From Vicinamibacterales bacterium (GTDB lineage: Bacteria > Acidobacteriota > Vicinamibacteria > Vicinamibacterales > UBA8438), in NCBI GenBank assembly GCA_029940535.1, contig JAPYUM010000012.1, positions 1 to 35,622 on the forward strand: a stretch of 35,622 bases of DNA, read 5' to 3'. The notes under the pieces are model-generated. The model made no database searches, was not told where the DNA came from, and saw only the letters and a program-made list of their open reading frames with translations. Positions 16,640 to 25,189 of the stretch are shown in pieces (positions within the stretch are counted from its first letter, which is position 1; each line of letters starts with the position of its first letter). Position numbers and translations under genes: made by a program.

Positions 16640-17932
16640 CTACTCGTCGTTGTCTGTCTGCCCCTTCCGCGCCTCGACCTTTTTCTCGAAGGTCTCATCG
16701 TCGATCTCGTAATAGCTCACCCAGGCAAAGCTCATCTCGTCGTTCGACCGCTGTCCGAAGCCAGCCCAGTTGGTCGGGTCATCGTTCCACCGATTGGCGT
16801 CAGAATTATCGTGCCAGCTCGTGACGTGAAGCGTCGTGCCCTTCGGCAACAGCGGCGCTACGTCGTCCTCGTAGTTGTAGACAATATGCCAGCCGAAGTC
16901 CCAGTCGGCACAGCTGAGGATCTGCTTGGTGTTGTCCGGAAGAACCGCCCCCAGGCACTGTCGCTTGCCCAGGTTGTGCAGGTGGGCCTGGAAGGCGGTG
17001 ATGTGCGCATTCTCCTTCAAGCGGTAGAAACCGTCGTGCCGTACGTTCGACTCACCGGCCGGAATATCGAGATCCTCGTCGTCACCCACGTGAGCGGAGA
17101 TGAGCTCTCTCTCGGGAACCACGCCCCTCGGATAGAACGTGATCCCAACGCGCGTGCGGTCCGTGGTCTCGACGCCGTTCGCAGCGTAGTGCATGTTGAA
17201 CTTGATCTGCGACCCGGCCTTGATCATCCGACCGGTCCCGTCGGGAAAGATGTCGCCGTTCTTACCGAGCGCATACTCGTTCAGGAAGTTGTAGTCGTCG
17301 TCGTCAGACTCCGGGTCGGACATGCTGGTCACCGCGTGGTGAACCACCGGGAACCCTTCGATCGAAGGCTTGGTCTCGACCGCCTTGACCCATCGGTCCT
17401 CCGTCAGGCCGGAGTCGGACACGAGGTCGCCCCACCAGTTGGGTGCCGCGGCCGCGACGACGAAGGGCTCGGGGATCTCGACCACCCAGTCGGGCTCGCC
17501 GATCTTCCACTCGGCGATGTCGCGGAACTGCCGAGCCGGGGGCATGTCGGCGAGGTTGCCCTGGGGCGCACCGTTGTCGACCCAGGCCGCGATCGTGGAA
17601 ATCTCGTCATCGGTCAGTGAGTAGTCGTACTTGAACTCCTGCACCCCGATGTTCTTGTCGATGTACCAAGGCGGCATCGCGCGCGTGATCACTTTGTCCT
17701 TGATCGAACGCGCCCACGGCCGCGCCTCCTCGTAGGTGAGGAGCGACATGGGGGCGATCGAATCGGTCCGGTGACACTCCTGGCAGGAACGCTGCAGGAT
17801 CGGCGCGACATCCTTCGTGAACGTGACCTCGGCATCATTCTGAGCTGCCGATACCGACGGCAACGCCACGACGCCCAGAGCGGCTACCAGGGCCACCGCC
17901 AGCACGAATCGGCTATGAGTAAAAAGTGACAT
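16640..17932 (-). CDS. Cytochrome c fused to PHM-like copper type II monooxygenase
   Basis: 430 residues. A signal peptide (to about residue 30, SVSAAQ) is followed by a cytochrome c region with heme motif C50-Q-E-C53-H54. The remainder matches the two copper domains of peptidylglycine alpha-hydroxylating monooxygenase. All six expected copper ligands can be placed: H198-H199 (FPVVHHAV) and H248 (FNMHYAANG) for one copper; H317-x-H319 (AHLHNLGKR) and M400 (SNDEMSFAWVSYY) for the other. Such enzymes hydroxylate C-H bonds with O2 and a reductant; the fused heme probably feeds electrons. The substrate is unknown and need not be a peptide. GGAGG lies eight bases before ATG 17932; an inverted repeat lies further upstream. 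It leads an operon with the 293-residue exported protein. Confidence 0.88.
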   Translation of the reverse strand: MSLFTHSRFVLAVALVAALGVVALPSVSAAQNDAEVTFTKDVAPILQRSCQECHRTDSIAPMSLLTYEEARPWARSIKDKVITRAMPPWYIDKNIGVQEFKYDYSLTDDEISTIAAWVDNGAPQGNLADMPPARQFRDIAEWKIGEPDWVVEIPEPFVVAAAAPNWWGDLVSDSGLTEDRWVKAVETKPSIEGFPVVHHAVTSMSDPESDDDDYNFLNEYALGKNGDIFPDGTGRMIKAGSQIKFNMHYAANGVETTDRTRVGITFYPRGVVPERELISAHVGDDEDLDIPAGESNVRHDGFYRLKENAHITAFQAHLHNLGKRQCLGAVLPDNTKQILSCADWDFGWHIVYNYEDDVAPLLPKGTTLHVTSWHDNSDANRWNDDPTNWAGFGQRSNDEMSFAWVSYYEIDDETFEKKVEARKGQTDNDE

Positions 17933-17957
17933 CGTCCCCGCCTCCAAATCCAAGACT

Positions 17958-17973
17958 GTGCGTCAAGACGCAC
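17958..17973. promoter_or_regulatory. Inverted repeat upstream of PHM-like gene
   Basis: GTGCGTC (17958-17964) and GACGCAC (17967-17973) form a perfect 7-bp dyad with a 2-base centre, 26 bases before the start codon of the cytochrome/PHM-like gene. A -10-like TATGTA (minus strand, 17980-17975) lies just beyond it, without a convincing -35. It could be an operator or a hairpin in the 5' leader. Confidence 0.4.
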
Positions 17974-18093
17974 GTACATAATTCCGAGGGCTGACAGCCT
18001 AGTTTAGCCCAGGATAGAGACCGACTGAAAGCCTTTCTTGCCTCGACCAGACGGGCCCCGGGGGCCTAAATGGAGACGAGACAGCCGCTTGCC

Positions 18094-18189
18094 ATGACTC
18101 AGCTCAAACGCTCGGTCGGACTGACCTCACTCATCTTTCATGGCCTGGGCACGATGGTGGGAGCTGGTTTCTACGCGCTGGTGAGTTGA
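18094..18189 (+). pseudogene. N-terminal stub of an amino acid permease (APC family)
   Basis: From ATG 18094 the frame reads MTQLKRSVGLTSLIF, HGLGTMVGAGFYALV, then a stop. This matches the opening of APC-superfamily amino acid permeases, whose first helix carries GLGTMVGAGFYAL-type sequence. A full protein would have some 400 or more further residues; none are present. The homology ends about 14 bases before repeat copy B at 18198, so the gene was cut at or next to that repeat. Confidence 0.75.
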
Positions 18190-18197
18190 GTGGCCGG

Positions 18198-18290
18198 CCG
18201 AACATAGGACGCATGAGAGCGCCCCCGTGGCTCGGGTCCTCCCTGTGCCGGTTATCATAACGCCCACTATCGGACCCAGCGGAGCGCCAC
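18198..18290 (+). repeat. 93-bp dispersed repeat, full copy B
   Basis: Same orientation and 91/93 identity to copy A at 15226-15318. It lies between the permease stub and a 155-bp stretch without recognised genes (18291-18445). Together with copy A it brackets the aldolase fragment, the exported 293-residue protein, the PHM-like gene and the permease stub as 2.97 kb of sequence between direct repeats. Confidence 0.92.
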
Positions 18291-18445
18291 GGTAGTCGAT
18301 GGGCGATTCCCATGGTCATGCCGGCCGGCTGAGTGCAACGGTCGGACACAACAAAGGCACCGCGACTTTCGAATTTGTCCAGCACGACGACGCCCGGCGG
18401 GCGTCGCGTGATGGAATCCGCGGCACGTTTTGCTAGTACGGTCCA

Positions 18446-19582
18446 CTAGTCTCGCGGCACCATGCCGGTGAACCTGAACTTCTGCGCGCGACGGCCGCGC
18501 TGCGCCTCGGCGGTGTAGATGTTCCCCTGACTGTCGCTGGCGATGTGATGCAGCGCCTGGAACGCGCCCGGCTCTTCGCCGGTGCTGCCGAACGAGTCGA
18601 GCACTTCGAGCGTCTGGCGGTCCACGACGTGGACCAGCGAGTTGCCCTGATCCGCGATGTACAGGAACTGTTGCTGCTGGTCGGGCGAGAAGGCCACGCC
18701 GGCCACGGTAGATGCGCTGTCGGCGTTGCGGTTCACGAAGCCCTGGGTCGAATAGGTGCCGTCGAGCGTGAAGACTTGAAGTCGGCTATTGTTCCGGTCC
18801 GCCACATACACCAGCCCGTCATTGGAGACCTCGATGCCGTGCACGGTGGCGAACTGTTGGGGGCCCTGCTCGTCGTCGGCCGGCGTGTCCGGCGCCGCAT
18901 CCATCGGCTCGCTGCCGAAGGCGCCCCACATGCGTTTGAACGCCCCGGTGTCGGCATCCAGCACGATCACGCGACGGTTGCCATAGCCGTCGGCCACGAA
19001 TACCTCGTTCGTTTCCTCGTAGACAAACGACTCCGCCGGGCGCCGCAGGTTGTCGGTGTCGGTGTTTCCGCCGCTCACGCCGCGGCCGCCGATCTGTAGC
19101 AGCAGCTCGCCCGTGTTGGTGAGCTTGAGCAGCATGTCGTCCGACTCCGGGTCGCCTCCATTTCCGCCCACCCAGATGTGCCCCTGGTGGTCCGCGTGGA
19201 TGCCATGCTCGTTCCCGGGCCAGTCGAAGTCGGCGGTCGGTCCACCCCAGGCGTTGATGAAAGCGCCGTCGGCGTCGAACTCGAGCACCGGCGGGGCCGC
19301 GTTGGCCTCCTCCCCCTCCTCGACCGTATGCGGCCGGTGCAGCACCCAGACATGGTCGCGCCCATCCACCGTCACCGATGCGACCTGTCCCAGTACCCAG
19401 TCGTTTGGCAGGGCGGGCCAGGAGGCATCGACAGCGAACGTGGGAATCTGCGGTGGCTCGGCCACGGCCGGTGCAGCCGCTTCGCCGGCCTCTTCCGGCT
19501 CAGAGCCTGGTGCCGCGCAGCTGATCGCGCCGAGACACAGCGCGGTGGCGACGAATGCGATGACGTCTGGTTCGTATCTCAT
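18446..19582 (-). CDS. PAL-like six-bladed beta-propeller protein (NHL type)
   Basis: 378 residues, exported and possibly a lipoprotein (LGAISC, Cys22), with an Ala/Glu/Pro-rich linker to about residue 47. The rest is NHL-type propeller and matches peptidyl-alpha-hydroxyglycine alpha-amidating lyase. The key residues can be placed: R83 in VLHRPH, H126 in EHGI, Y200 in VADGYGNRR, H248 in VHGIEVSNDG, and H345 in LHHIASD; ADRNNSRLQVF follows the third. The three His would bind zinc and Arg/Tyr act in catalysis. One difference: the Asp after the last His of animal PAL is His346 here. PAL cleaves hydroxylated glycine peptides to amides; bacterial relatives may act on other N-acyl or hydroxy compounds. 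The start at 19582 gives a clean signal sequence. Its neighbour across repeat B is PHM-like. Confidence 0.85.
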   Translation of the reverse strand: MRYEPDVIAFVATALCLGAISCAAPGSEPEEAGEAAAPAVAEPPQIPTFAVDASWPALPNDWVLGQVASVTVDGRDHVWVLHRPHTVEEGEEANAAPPVLEFDADGAFINAWGGPTADFDWPGNEHGIHADHQGHIWVGGNGGDPESDDMLLKLTNTGELLLQIGGRGVSGGNTDTDNLRRPAESFVYEETNEVFVADGYGNRRVIVLDADTGAFKRMWGAFGSEPMDAAPDTPADDEQGPQQFATVHGIEVSNDGLVYVADRNNSRLQVFTLDGTYSTQGFVNRNADSASTVAGVAFSPDQQQQFLYIADQGNSLVHVVDRQTLEVLDSFGSTGEEPGAFQALHHIASDSQGNIYTAEAQRGRRAQKFRFTGMVPRD

Positions 19583-19699
19583 GGCTTGTCTACCGTTCCT
19601 GGAAAAGGGTCGTTGCTCGGCTATGTAGGCAGCAAGGCTTCCATCGTCAGCCGCCTCTCCGTTTGACGTCCGCACCACGAGACCGGTTGATGTGTGTCG

Positions 19700-21139
19700 T
19701 CAGCGTCCCGCGGCCGACGCGTCGGCCGCAAGCTCCACGAGCAGGCGGCCGACCTCCTCGTAGGTCTTTTGGGTGTTCGCGACGAAGACGCCGCGCGTCA
19801 TGTCGAGCGGCGTCCAGCCCTGTGAGCTCTGCACGTCTAGCCGCGCCCCCTGCCCGATCAGATAGCGGACGATCGACGGCGCGTCGCGGATGACCGCTCC
19901 GTGCAACGCCGTGTTCCCACCCCAGCGCAGGTCGCCCAGCGGTGCCGCCTCGAAGTCAGTCTCCGCGTTGACGTCTGCGCCGAGCTCCACCGCCAGCGTG
20001 ACCGCGGCGAGCGCTTCCGCCTGGGTGCCGGGCGACTCGGCGAGCCAGTAGCCGAGGCCGGCGGCCGCCATGAGCGGTGTGATGTTCTGCGGCGTGGCCA
20101 ACAATGGGTCGGCGCCGTGCTCGACCAGTAGCCGCATCAGCGGCACGTCCGCGCTCTTGGCTGCCACGAAGAACGGTGTCGCGCCCACCCAACTCAGATA
20201 GGTCGGTGCCACCGAGACGTCACGCGGGACGCGGACCCGCCCCGACACCTTGTTGAACGGCGGCTCTTCCCAGGTGATGCGGGCGTCGGGGTCGGCGCCG
20301 GCCTCGAGCAGCCGGTCGGCCAGCGTCAGGCTGTCGAGCGTGCCGGTCGGGACGCGAGGCATCACGATCGTGGTGGACGGGGTGCCCGGCCGCCGCACCC
20401 AGGCGAGCACATGCAACGCCGAGCCGCGAGCGTCCTCGACGTTCGGGTCGGCGCCGGCGTCGAGGAGCTCGGCGGCGAGCTCGTAGTGAGCGTTGAGGAT
20501 CGCGAGCACCAGGACACTCGTGCCGTCTGGCGCGGTCTCGGTGACCTGTGCGCGCGCGTCGAGCAGCAGCCGGGTCGTCGCGATGTCGCCACGCCGCACC
20601 GCGAACAGCAGAGGGGTGAACTTGTCGTTCGACGCCGCGTGCACGTCGGCCCCGTGCTCGATGAGGAGTCGCGCCACCGCGGGGTGCCCTTCGGCGGCCG
20701 CCCACATCAGCGCCGTCTGGCCGCGCCATCCCTCCCGTGCGTTGGGGTCGGCGCCATGCGCGATCAGTTGCTCGACCACTTCCGGCGTTCCGGTGCGCGC
20801 GGCGGTCAGCAGGGGCGTCTCTCCGTCGAGTGCGGCCTGGTCGGGAGCGGCCCCCGCGTCGAGCAACCGTTCGATCATCGAGGCGCTGCCGTTCAGGGCG
20901 GCCAGCGAGAGCGGCGTGACCTGATAGCGGTTGGCGGCGTTCACGTCGGCGCCGGCCGCGATGAGACGCTCGGTCAACTCCACGTCATCGTGCTGGACCG
21001 CGCGGTGCAACGCTGTCGTGCCGTCCGCCTCGGTGGCGTTCACGTCGACCGGTTGGCCCGCGGCGCTGGCGGCCGCCGAGACGACGGCCACCAGGCAGGC
21101 GCATCGTATCCAAACACCCGTCGACGGGTAGCTGGTCAT
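19700..21139 (-). CDS. Exported ankyrin-repeat protein
   Basis: 479 residues. A signal peptide (VWIRCACLVAVVSAAASAAGQ) precedes about ten ankyrin repeats with the usual DGTTALHRAV, GADVNA and LLDAGAD elements, for example near residues 38-70, 71-103, 104-137 and 138-172; the repeats near 250-330 are less regular. Ankyrin stacks bind proteins; an exported one in Acidobacteria is likely periplasmic. Its start codon overlaps the upstream region of the divergent PSD1-type cytochrome gene, a neighbour arrangement I recall as frequent in this phylum. Catalytic function is not expected. Confidence 0.92.
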   Translation of the reverse strand: MTSYPSTGVWIRCACLVAVVSAAASAAGQPVDVNATEADGTTALHRAVQHDDVELTERLIAAGADVNAANRYQVTPLSLAALNGSASMIERLLDAGAAPDQAALDGETPLLTAARTGTPEVVEQLIAHGADPNAREGWRGQTALMWAAAEGHPAVARLLIEHGADVHAASNDKFTPLLFAVRRGDIATTRLLLDARAQVTETAPDGTSVLVLAILNAHYELAAELLDAGADPNVEDARGSALHVLAWVRRPGTPSTTIVMPRVPTGTLDSLTLADRLLEAGADPDARITWEEPPFNKVSGRVRVPRDVSVAPTYLSWVGATPFFVAAKSADVPLMRLLVEHGADPLLATPQNITPLMAAAGLGYWLAESPGTQAEALAAVTLAVELGADVNAETDFEAAPLGDLRWGGNTALHGAVIRDAPSIVRYLIGQGARLDVQSSQGWTPLDMTRGVFVANTQKTYEEVGRLLVELAADASAAGR

Positions 21140-21149
21140 GAATATGGCC

Positions 21150-21157
21150 AGTATACT
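21150..21157. promoter_or_regulatory. Palindromic -10-like element between divergent genes
   Basis: AGTATACT is self-complementary and offers TATACT on both strands. On the plus strand it lies 23 bases before ATG 21180 of the cytochrome gene, a suitable distance. No -35 box of quality was found in either direction. Confidence 0.25.
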
Positions 21158-21179
21158 AACGGATACGCTCCACGGTCAC

Positions 21180-23540
21180 ATGATGGCGCTTAGGACACTG
21201 AGCCTCCCGTTGCGCTCCGCCACCGGCCTGCTGGTTGCCCTGGCATGCGGACTGGCGCTGCCGCCTCAGGTCGCTGGACAGCCGCCCTCCAACCCACCCG
21301 CCGCGGCCATCGACCGTGCGCTGCTCGACCGCTACTGCGTCACCTGCCACAACGCACGCCTGAGGACCGGCGGACTGTCGCTCGACGGCGTCGACGTTGG
21401 TACGGTCGCGCGCGATCCCGAGGTGTGGGAACAGGTCGCGCGCAAGCTCCGCGCCGGTGCGATGCCGCCGGCGGGCCGGCCACGGCCCGATGCGGCCACG
21501 GTGACCGCGCTGGTCTCGCGGCTTGAGGCCGGCCTCGACCGGGCTGCGGTGGCGGCGCCTGACCCGGGTCGCACCGAGCCGTTCCACCGCCTGAACCGGA
21601 CCGAGTACGCCAACGGTATCCGCGACCTGCTGGCGCTTGAGCCGGTGTCGGTCGACTTCCTGCTGCCCGCCGACGACACCAGCTATGGGTTCGACAACAT
21701 CGCCGGCGTGCTAGGGATGTCGCCGACGCTCATGGAGCGGTATCTAGCCGCCGCCGGCGAGATCAGCCGCCTGGCGGTCGGCGACCCGTCGATTCCGGTG
21801 ACCAGCGACCGCTACCGATCACCTTCCGACCTGTCCCAGGACGTCCGGCTCGCCGCCATGCCGCTCGGCACGCGGGGCGGCATCGCCATCCGGCGGTACT
21901 TCCCGCTCGATGCCGAGTACGTCGTCACGGTGCAGCTCACTGGCGTGCGTCGTCTCGACGCTCCGCATACCCTGGAGGTGCTGGTCGACGGCGCACCGGT
22001 GCACGCGGTCAACCTCGGCGGCGAGACGGCCGACGAGACGCCGTCGGAGGTCGCCGTTCGGCTGCCACTGTCCGCCGGTCCGCACGAAGTGCAGGTGGCG
22101 TTCGTCCAGAAGAGCGCCGCGCAGAGCGAGGGGCTCCTGCTGCCATTCCTGCGACCACGCCGCTACGGCCTTGGCGGCCGACCGTATCTCAGTGGCGTCG
22201 AAGTCGCGGGTCCCTATGGCGCGACGGGTCCGGGGGACACGCCGAGCCGGCGCCGTCTCTTCAGTTGCCGACCTGGGGATGCGGCTGCCGAGCGGCCGTG
22301 CGCCCGTCAGATCCTCGCGAGTCTGGCACGACGCGGCTTCCGACGACCGGTCACGGACGCGGACCTCGACCTGCTGCTGACGTTCTATGACGTTGGCCAC
22401 ACGCGTGGCGGGTTCGAACGGGGCATCCAGGCGGCGCTCGAACGGCTGCTGGTCAGCCCGGAGTTTCTCTTCCGGGTCGAGCGCGACCCGGCAGACGCGG
22501 CGCCCGGCGCGCCCTATCGGATCAGCGGGTTCGAGCTGGCCTCGCGCCTGTCTTTCTTCCTGTGGAGCAGCGTGCCGGACGACCAGCTGCTGGCCCTGGC
22601 CGAGGCGGGGCGTCTCGCCGAGCCGGAGGTGCTCGACGCGCAGGTGCGACGGATGCTGGCCGACGAGCGCGCCGCCGCGCTGCTGCGGAACTTTGCCGGC
22701 CAGTGGCTCCACCTGCGGAATCTCGACGCGGCCGTGCCAGATGCCGTCCGCTTCCCCGACTTTGACGAACGGCTGCGGCTGGCGCTCCGGCGCGAGACCG
22801 AGCTACTGGTCGAGAGCGTGCTCCGCGAGGAGCGCAGCGTGCTCGACCTGTTGACGGCCGACTACACCTTTGTCAATGAGCGGCTCGCGCGTCACTACGA
22901 CATCCCGAACGTGTATGGCAGTCACTTCCGACGGGTGCAGCTCACCGACGAGCGCCGGCGCGGACTCCTCGGACATGGCAGCATCCTGACCGTCACCTCC
23001 TACGCCCACCGGACGTCGCCGGTGTTGCGTGGCAAGTGGGTGCTCGAAAACCTGCTCGGGATGCCTCCGCCCCCGCCGCCGCCCGATGTGCCGGCGCTCG
23101 TCGAGACGTCCGCCGACGGCGCCGAGTTGTCGATGCGCGAGGCGATGGCCCGGCATCGGGCCAACCCGGCCTGCGCCGGGTGCCATGCCCCCATGGACCC
23201 GATCGGGTTCGCGCTCGAGAACTACGACGCGGTCGGGCGATGGCGGACCGCCACCACGGCCGGGGAGCCGATCGACGCGTCCGGCACGTTGCCGGGTGGC
23301 ACCGCGTTCGAAGGCGTCGAGGGATTGCGCGGGCTGCTGCTGGACCGTCCCGAGACGTTCGTCACGACGGTGACCGAAAAGCTGCTGACCTATGCGTTGG
23401 GCCGTGGCGTCACCTTGAGCGACGCGCCCGCGGTTCGCGCGATCGTGCGTGAGGCGGCGGCGGACAACTATCGGTTGCGCGCGCTCGCCCTGGCCGTGGT
23501 GCGAAGCGTGCCGTTTCAGATGAGGAGAGCGGCGTCATGA
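21180..23540 (+). CDS. PSD1-type multidomain c-type cytochrome (DUF1587/1595/1592/1588/1585)
   Basis: 786 residues from ATG 21180, the start giving a clean signal peptide (ALRTLSLPLRSATGLLVALA..., cut after VAGQ); ATG 21138 is possible but would put the signal 14 residues inside. Domains in order: N-terminal heme motif CVTCH; DUF1587 (FHRLNRTEYANGIRDLL); a carbohydrate-binding-like beta region; DUF1595 (LARRGFRRPVTDADLDLLL); DUF1592 (SPEFLFRVE ... SRLSFFLWSSVPDD); DUF1588 (LLGHGSILTVTSYAHRTSP); a second heme motif CAGCH; and DUF1585 (VTEKLLTYALGRG). These proteins of Planctomycetes and Acidobacteria are periplasmic and of unproven function. The stop overlaps the DUF1552 gene start by four bases, the standard partner. 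Confidence 0.93.
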   Translation: MMALRTLSLPLRSATGLLVALACGLALPPQVAGQPPSNPPAAAIDRALLDRYCVTCHNARLRTGGLSLDGVDVGTVARDPEVWEQVARKLRAGAMPPAGRPRPDAATVTALVSRLEAGLDRAAVAAPDPGRTEPFHRLNRTEYANGIRDLLALEPVSVDFLLPADDTSYGFDNIAGVLGMSPTLMERYLAAAGEISRLAVGDPSIPVTSDRYRSPSDLSQDVRLAAMPLGTRGGIAIRRYFPLDAEYVVTVQLTGVRRLDAPHTLEVLVDGAPVHAVNLGGETADETPSEVAVRLPLSAGPHEVQVAFVQKSAAQSEGLLLPFLRPRRYGLGGRPYLSGVEVAGPYGATGPGDTPSRRRLFSCRPGDAAAERPCARQILASLARRGFRRPVTDADLDLLLTFYDVGHTRGGFERGIQAALERLLVSPEFLFRVERDPADAAPGAPYRISGFELASRLSFFLWSSVPDDQLLALAEAGRLAEPEVLDAQVRRMLADERAAALLRNFAGQWLHLRNLDAAVPDAVRFPDFDERLRLALRRETELLVESVLREERSVLDLLTADYTFVNERLARHYDIPNVYGSHFRRVQLTDERRRGLLGHGSILTVTSYAHRTSPVLRGKWVLENLLGMPPPPPPPDVPALVETSADGAELSMREAMARHRANPACAGCHAPMDPIGFALENYDAVGRWRTATTAGEPIDASGTLPGGTAFEGVEGLRGLLLDRPETFVTTVTEKLLTYALGRGVTLSDAPAVRAIVREAAADNYRLRALALAVVRSVPFQMRRAAS

Positions 23541-24883
23541 TCGTCACCAAGCGGAATCTGCCACGGCGCACCCTGCTGCGTGGGGTGGGGGCGACGCTCG
23601 CCCTCCCGTTCCTGGACGCGATGGCGCCGGCGCTGACGGCGCTTACTCGCACGGCCGCCGCGCCGACCCCGCGTCTCGGCTTTTTCTATGTCCCGAATGG
23701 GGTCGTCCTGCCGGAGTGGCGGCCGGAGGAAACCGGCGCCGGGTTCACGTTGTCGCCCACGCTCGCGCCGCTCGCGCCGTTCCGGGAGCAGGTCATGGTG
23801 TTGACCGGGCTGGCCCACCGGCAGGCCGCGGCGTTCGGCGATGGCAATGGCGACCATTCGCGGGCGAGCGCCGTCTGGTTGACCGGCGTCCACGCGCGGC
23901 AAACCGAGGGCGCCGACGTGCTGGCAGGGGTCAGCGCCGACCAGATCGCCGCGCGGACCCTCGGTCGGCAGACGCCACTCCCGTCACTGGAGCTGGCGCT
24001 CGAAGCCAACGAGCTGATCGGCAACTGCGACGTCGGCTACAGCTGCGTGTATCAGAACACCATTTCGTGGCGGACGCCGACCACACCAGTGCCGATGGAG
24101 ACCCACCCGCGCATCGTCTTCGAACGGCTGTTCGGCGACGGCTCGAGCCCGGAGGCGCGGCGGGCACGGTTGCGGTCGACCCGCAGCATTCTGGACTCGG
24201 TGACCGAGGAGACGGCGCGGCTGCAGCGGACCCTGGGGGCCGGGGACCGCACCCGTATGACGCAGTATCTCGACGCCGTGCGTGACGTCGAGCAGCGGGT
24301 GCAGCGGTCGGAGGATTACAGTGTCGACGCCGGGCTGGAGCTGCCCGAGCGGCCGGTATCCGTTCCGGAGCAGTTCGCCGACCACGCGCGGCTGATGTTC
24401 GACCTGCTGGCGCTGGCCTATCAGGCCGATATCACCCGGGTGTCGACATTCCTCCTCGGTCGCGAACTGAGCCAACGGACCTACCCGGAGATCGGCGTCC
24501 CCGGTCCGCATCACACCTTGTCCCACCACCGGGGCGACGACCAGAAGATCGCACAGGTGGCGAAGATCAACCTGTATCACGTCCAGTTGTTCAGCCGGTT
24601 CCTCGAGACGCTGAGTGCGGTGCCCGACGGCGACGGCTCGCTGCTCGACCACACGCTGCTGGTCTACGGTGGAGGCATCGGAGACGGCAACCTGCACGAG
24701 CACGTCGACCTGCCGGTGCTCCTGGCGGGTGGCGGCGCCTACCTAAGGACGGGGCGTCACGTCGTCTACGGGGAGGAGCCGCCGATGGCGAACCTGCTGT
24801 TGTCCTTGCTCGCTCGGGCGGGGGTCCCGACAGACGCGCTTGGCGACAGCACCGGCCGGCTCGAAGGGCTGTCCGAGCTCTGA
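23537..24883 (+). CDS. DUF1552 protein, Tat-exported partner of PSD1 cytochrome
   Basis: 448 residues. The N-terminus carries a twin-arginine signal (RRTLLRGVGATLALPFLDAM), so it is folded, perhaps with a cofactor, before export. Family features include GFFYVPNGVVLPEW near residue 48, GLAHRQA, GDHSRASAVWLTG, and a C-terminal part with YGGGIGDGNLHEHVDLPVLLAGG that resembles alkaline-phosphatase-fold DUF1501-type proteins. The ATG overlaps the PSD1 cytochrome stop (ATGA), so the two are translated together and probably act together in the periplasm. The reaction is unknown. Confidence 0.92.
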   Translation: MIVTKRNLPRRTLLRGVGATLALPFLDAMAPALTALTRTAAAPTPRLGFFYVPNGVVLPEWRPEETGAGFTLSPTLAPLAPFREQVMVLTGLAHRQAAAFGDGNGDHSRASAVWLTGVHARQTEGADVLAGVSADQIAARTLGRQTPLPSLELALEANELIGNCDVGYSCVYQNTISWRTPTTPVPMETHPRIVFERLFGDGSSPEARRARLRSTRSILDSVTEETARLQRTLGAGDRTRMTQYLDAVRDVEQRVQRSEDYSVDAGLELPERPVSVPEQFADHARLMFDLLALAYQADITRVSTFLLGRELSQRTYPEIGVPGPHHTLSHHRGDDQKIAQVAKINLYHVQLFSRFLETLSAVPDGDGSLLDHTLLVYGGGIGDGNLHEHVDLPVLLAGGGAYLRTGRHVVYGEEPPMANLLLSLLARAGVPTDALGDSTGRLEGLSEL

Positions 24884-25150
24884 GGGGTGGCGTGACAGTG
24901 CACTTCGGCTCTCGCGTGGCATTACTGAGCGCCACGCGGGCGCCCACCGGGCCCAAGCGAAGGCGCTCGTGCTGCAGGCTCCCGGTCGGACGCCTTGCCC
25001 GCTTCCTCCGCGTCTGGTAGGTCTCCGAGGACTTCCCCTAGTTCCAGGCATCCAACGATCAGGATACCTAGTGGCGTCGGTGTTGCCGAGGGGCGACACA
25101 TTCGAAAGTTCAAGGACCGGTGACATGCCTGCCGTTTTTCGGACCAGCTG
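24884..25150. other. Gap without a gene between DUF1552 and the IS remnant
   Basis: No frame here has a plausible start, ribosome site or family match. A minus-strand frame with the segment LELGEVLGDLPDAEEAGKA looks protein-like but has no supported start. Part of this gap may be the left flank of the insertion sequence; no inverted terminal repeat could be identified. Confidence 0.35.
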
Positions 25151-25189
25151 ACACTTGAGAGCATGGCGTCCTCCGGGCAAGGAGGAGCC

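Noticed and set aside
15226-18290. The 93-bp repeat as coding sequence: on the minus strand both copies are open and encode the same 31 residues except one
   Set aside because: One of the two differences changes an amino acid, there is no ribosome site, the flanking frames differ in each place, and G+C-rich DNA often lacks stops. A non-coding element is simpler.
15226-18290. The 2.97-kb interval between direct repeats as a composite transposon or genomic island
   Set aside because: No transposase or integrase lies inside, no target duplication is visible, and the third repeat copy is partial and alone.
16640-19582. Firm naming of the PHM-like and PAL-like genes as a peptide-amidating system
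   Set aside because: Residue sets match, but bacterial homologues have no proven peptide substrate, a rearranged stretch separates the genes, and one PAL active-site position differs. Reported as a finding, not as an annotation.
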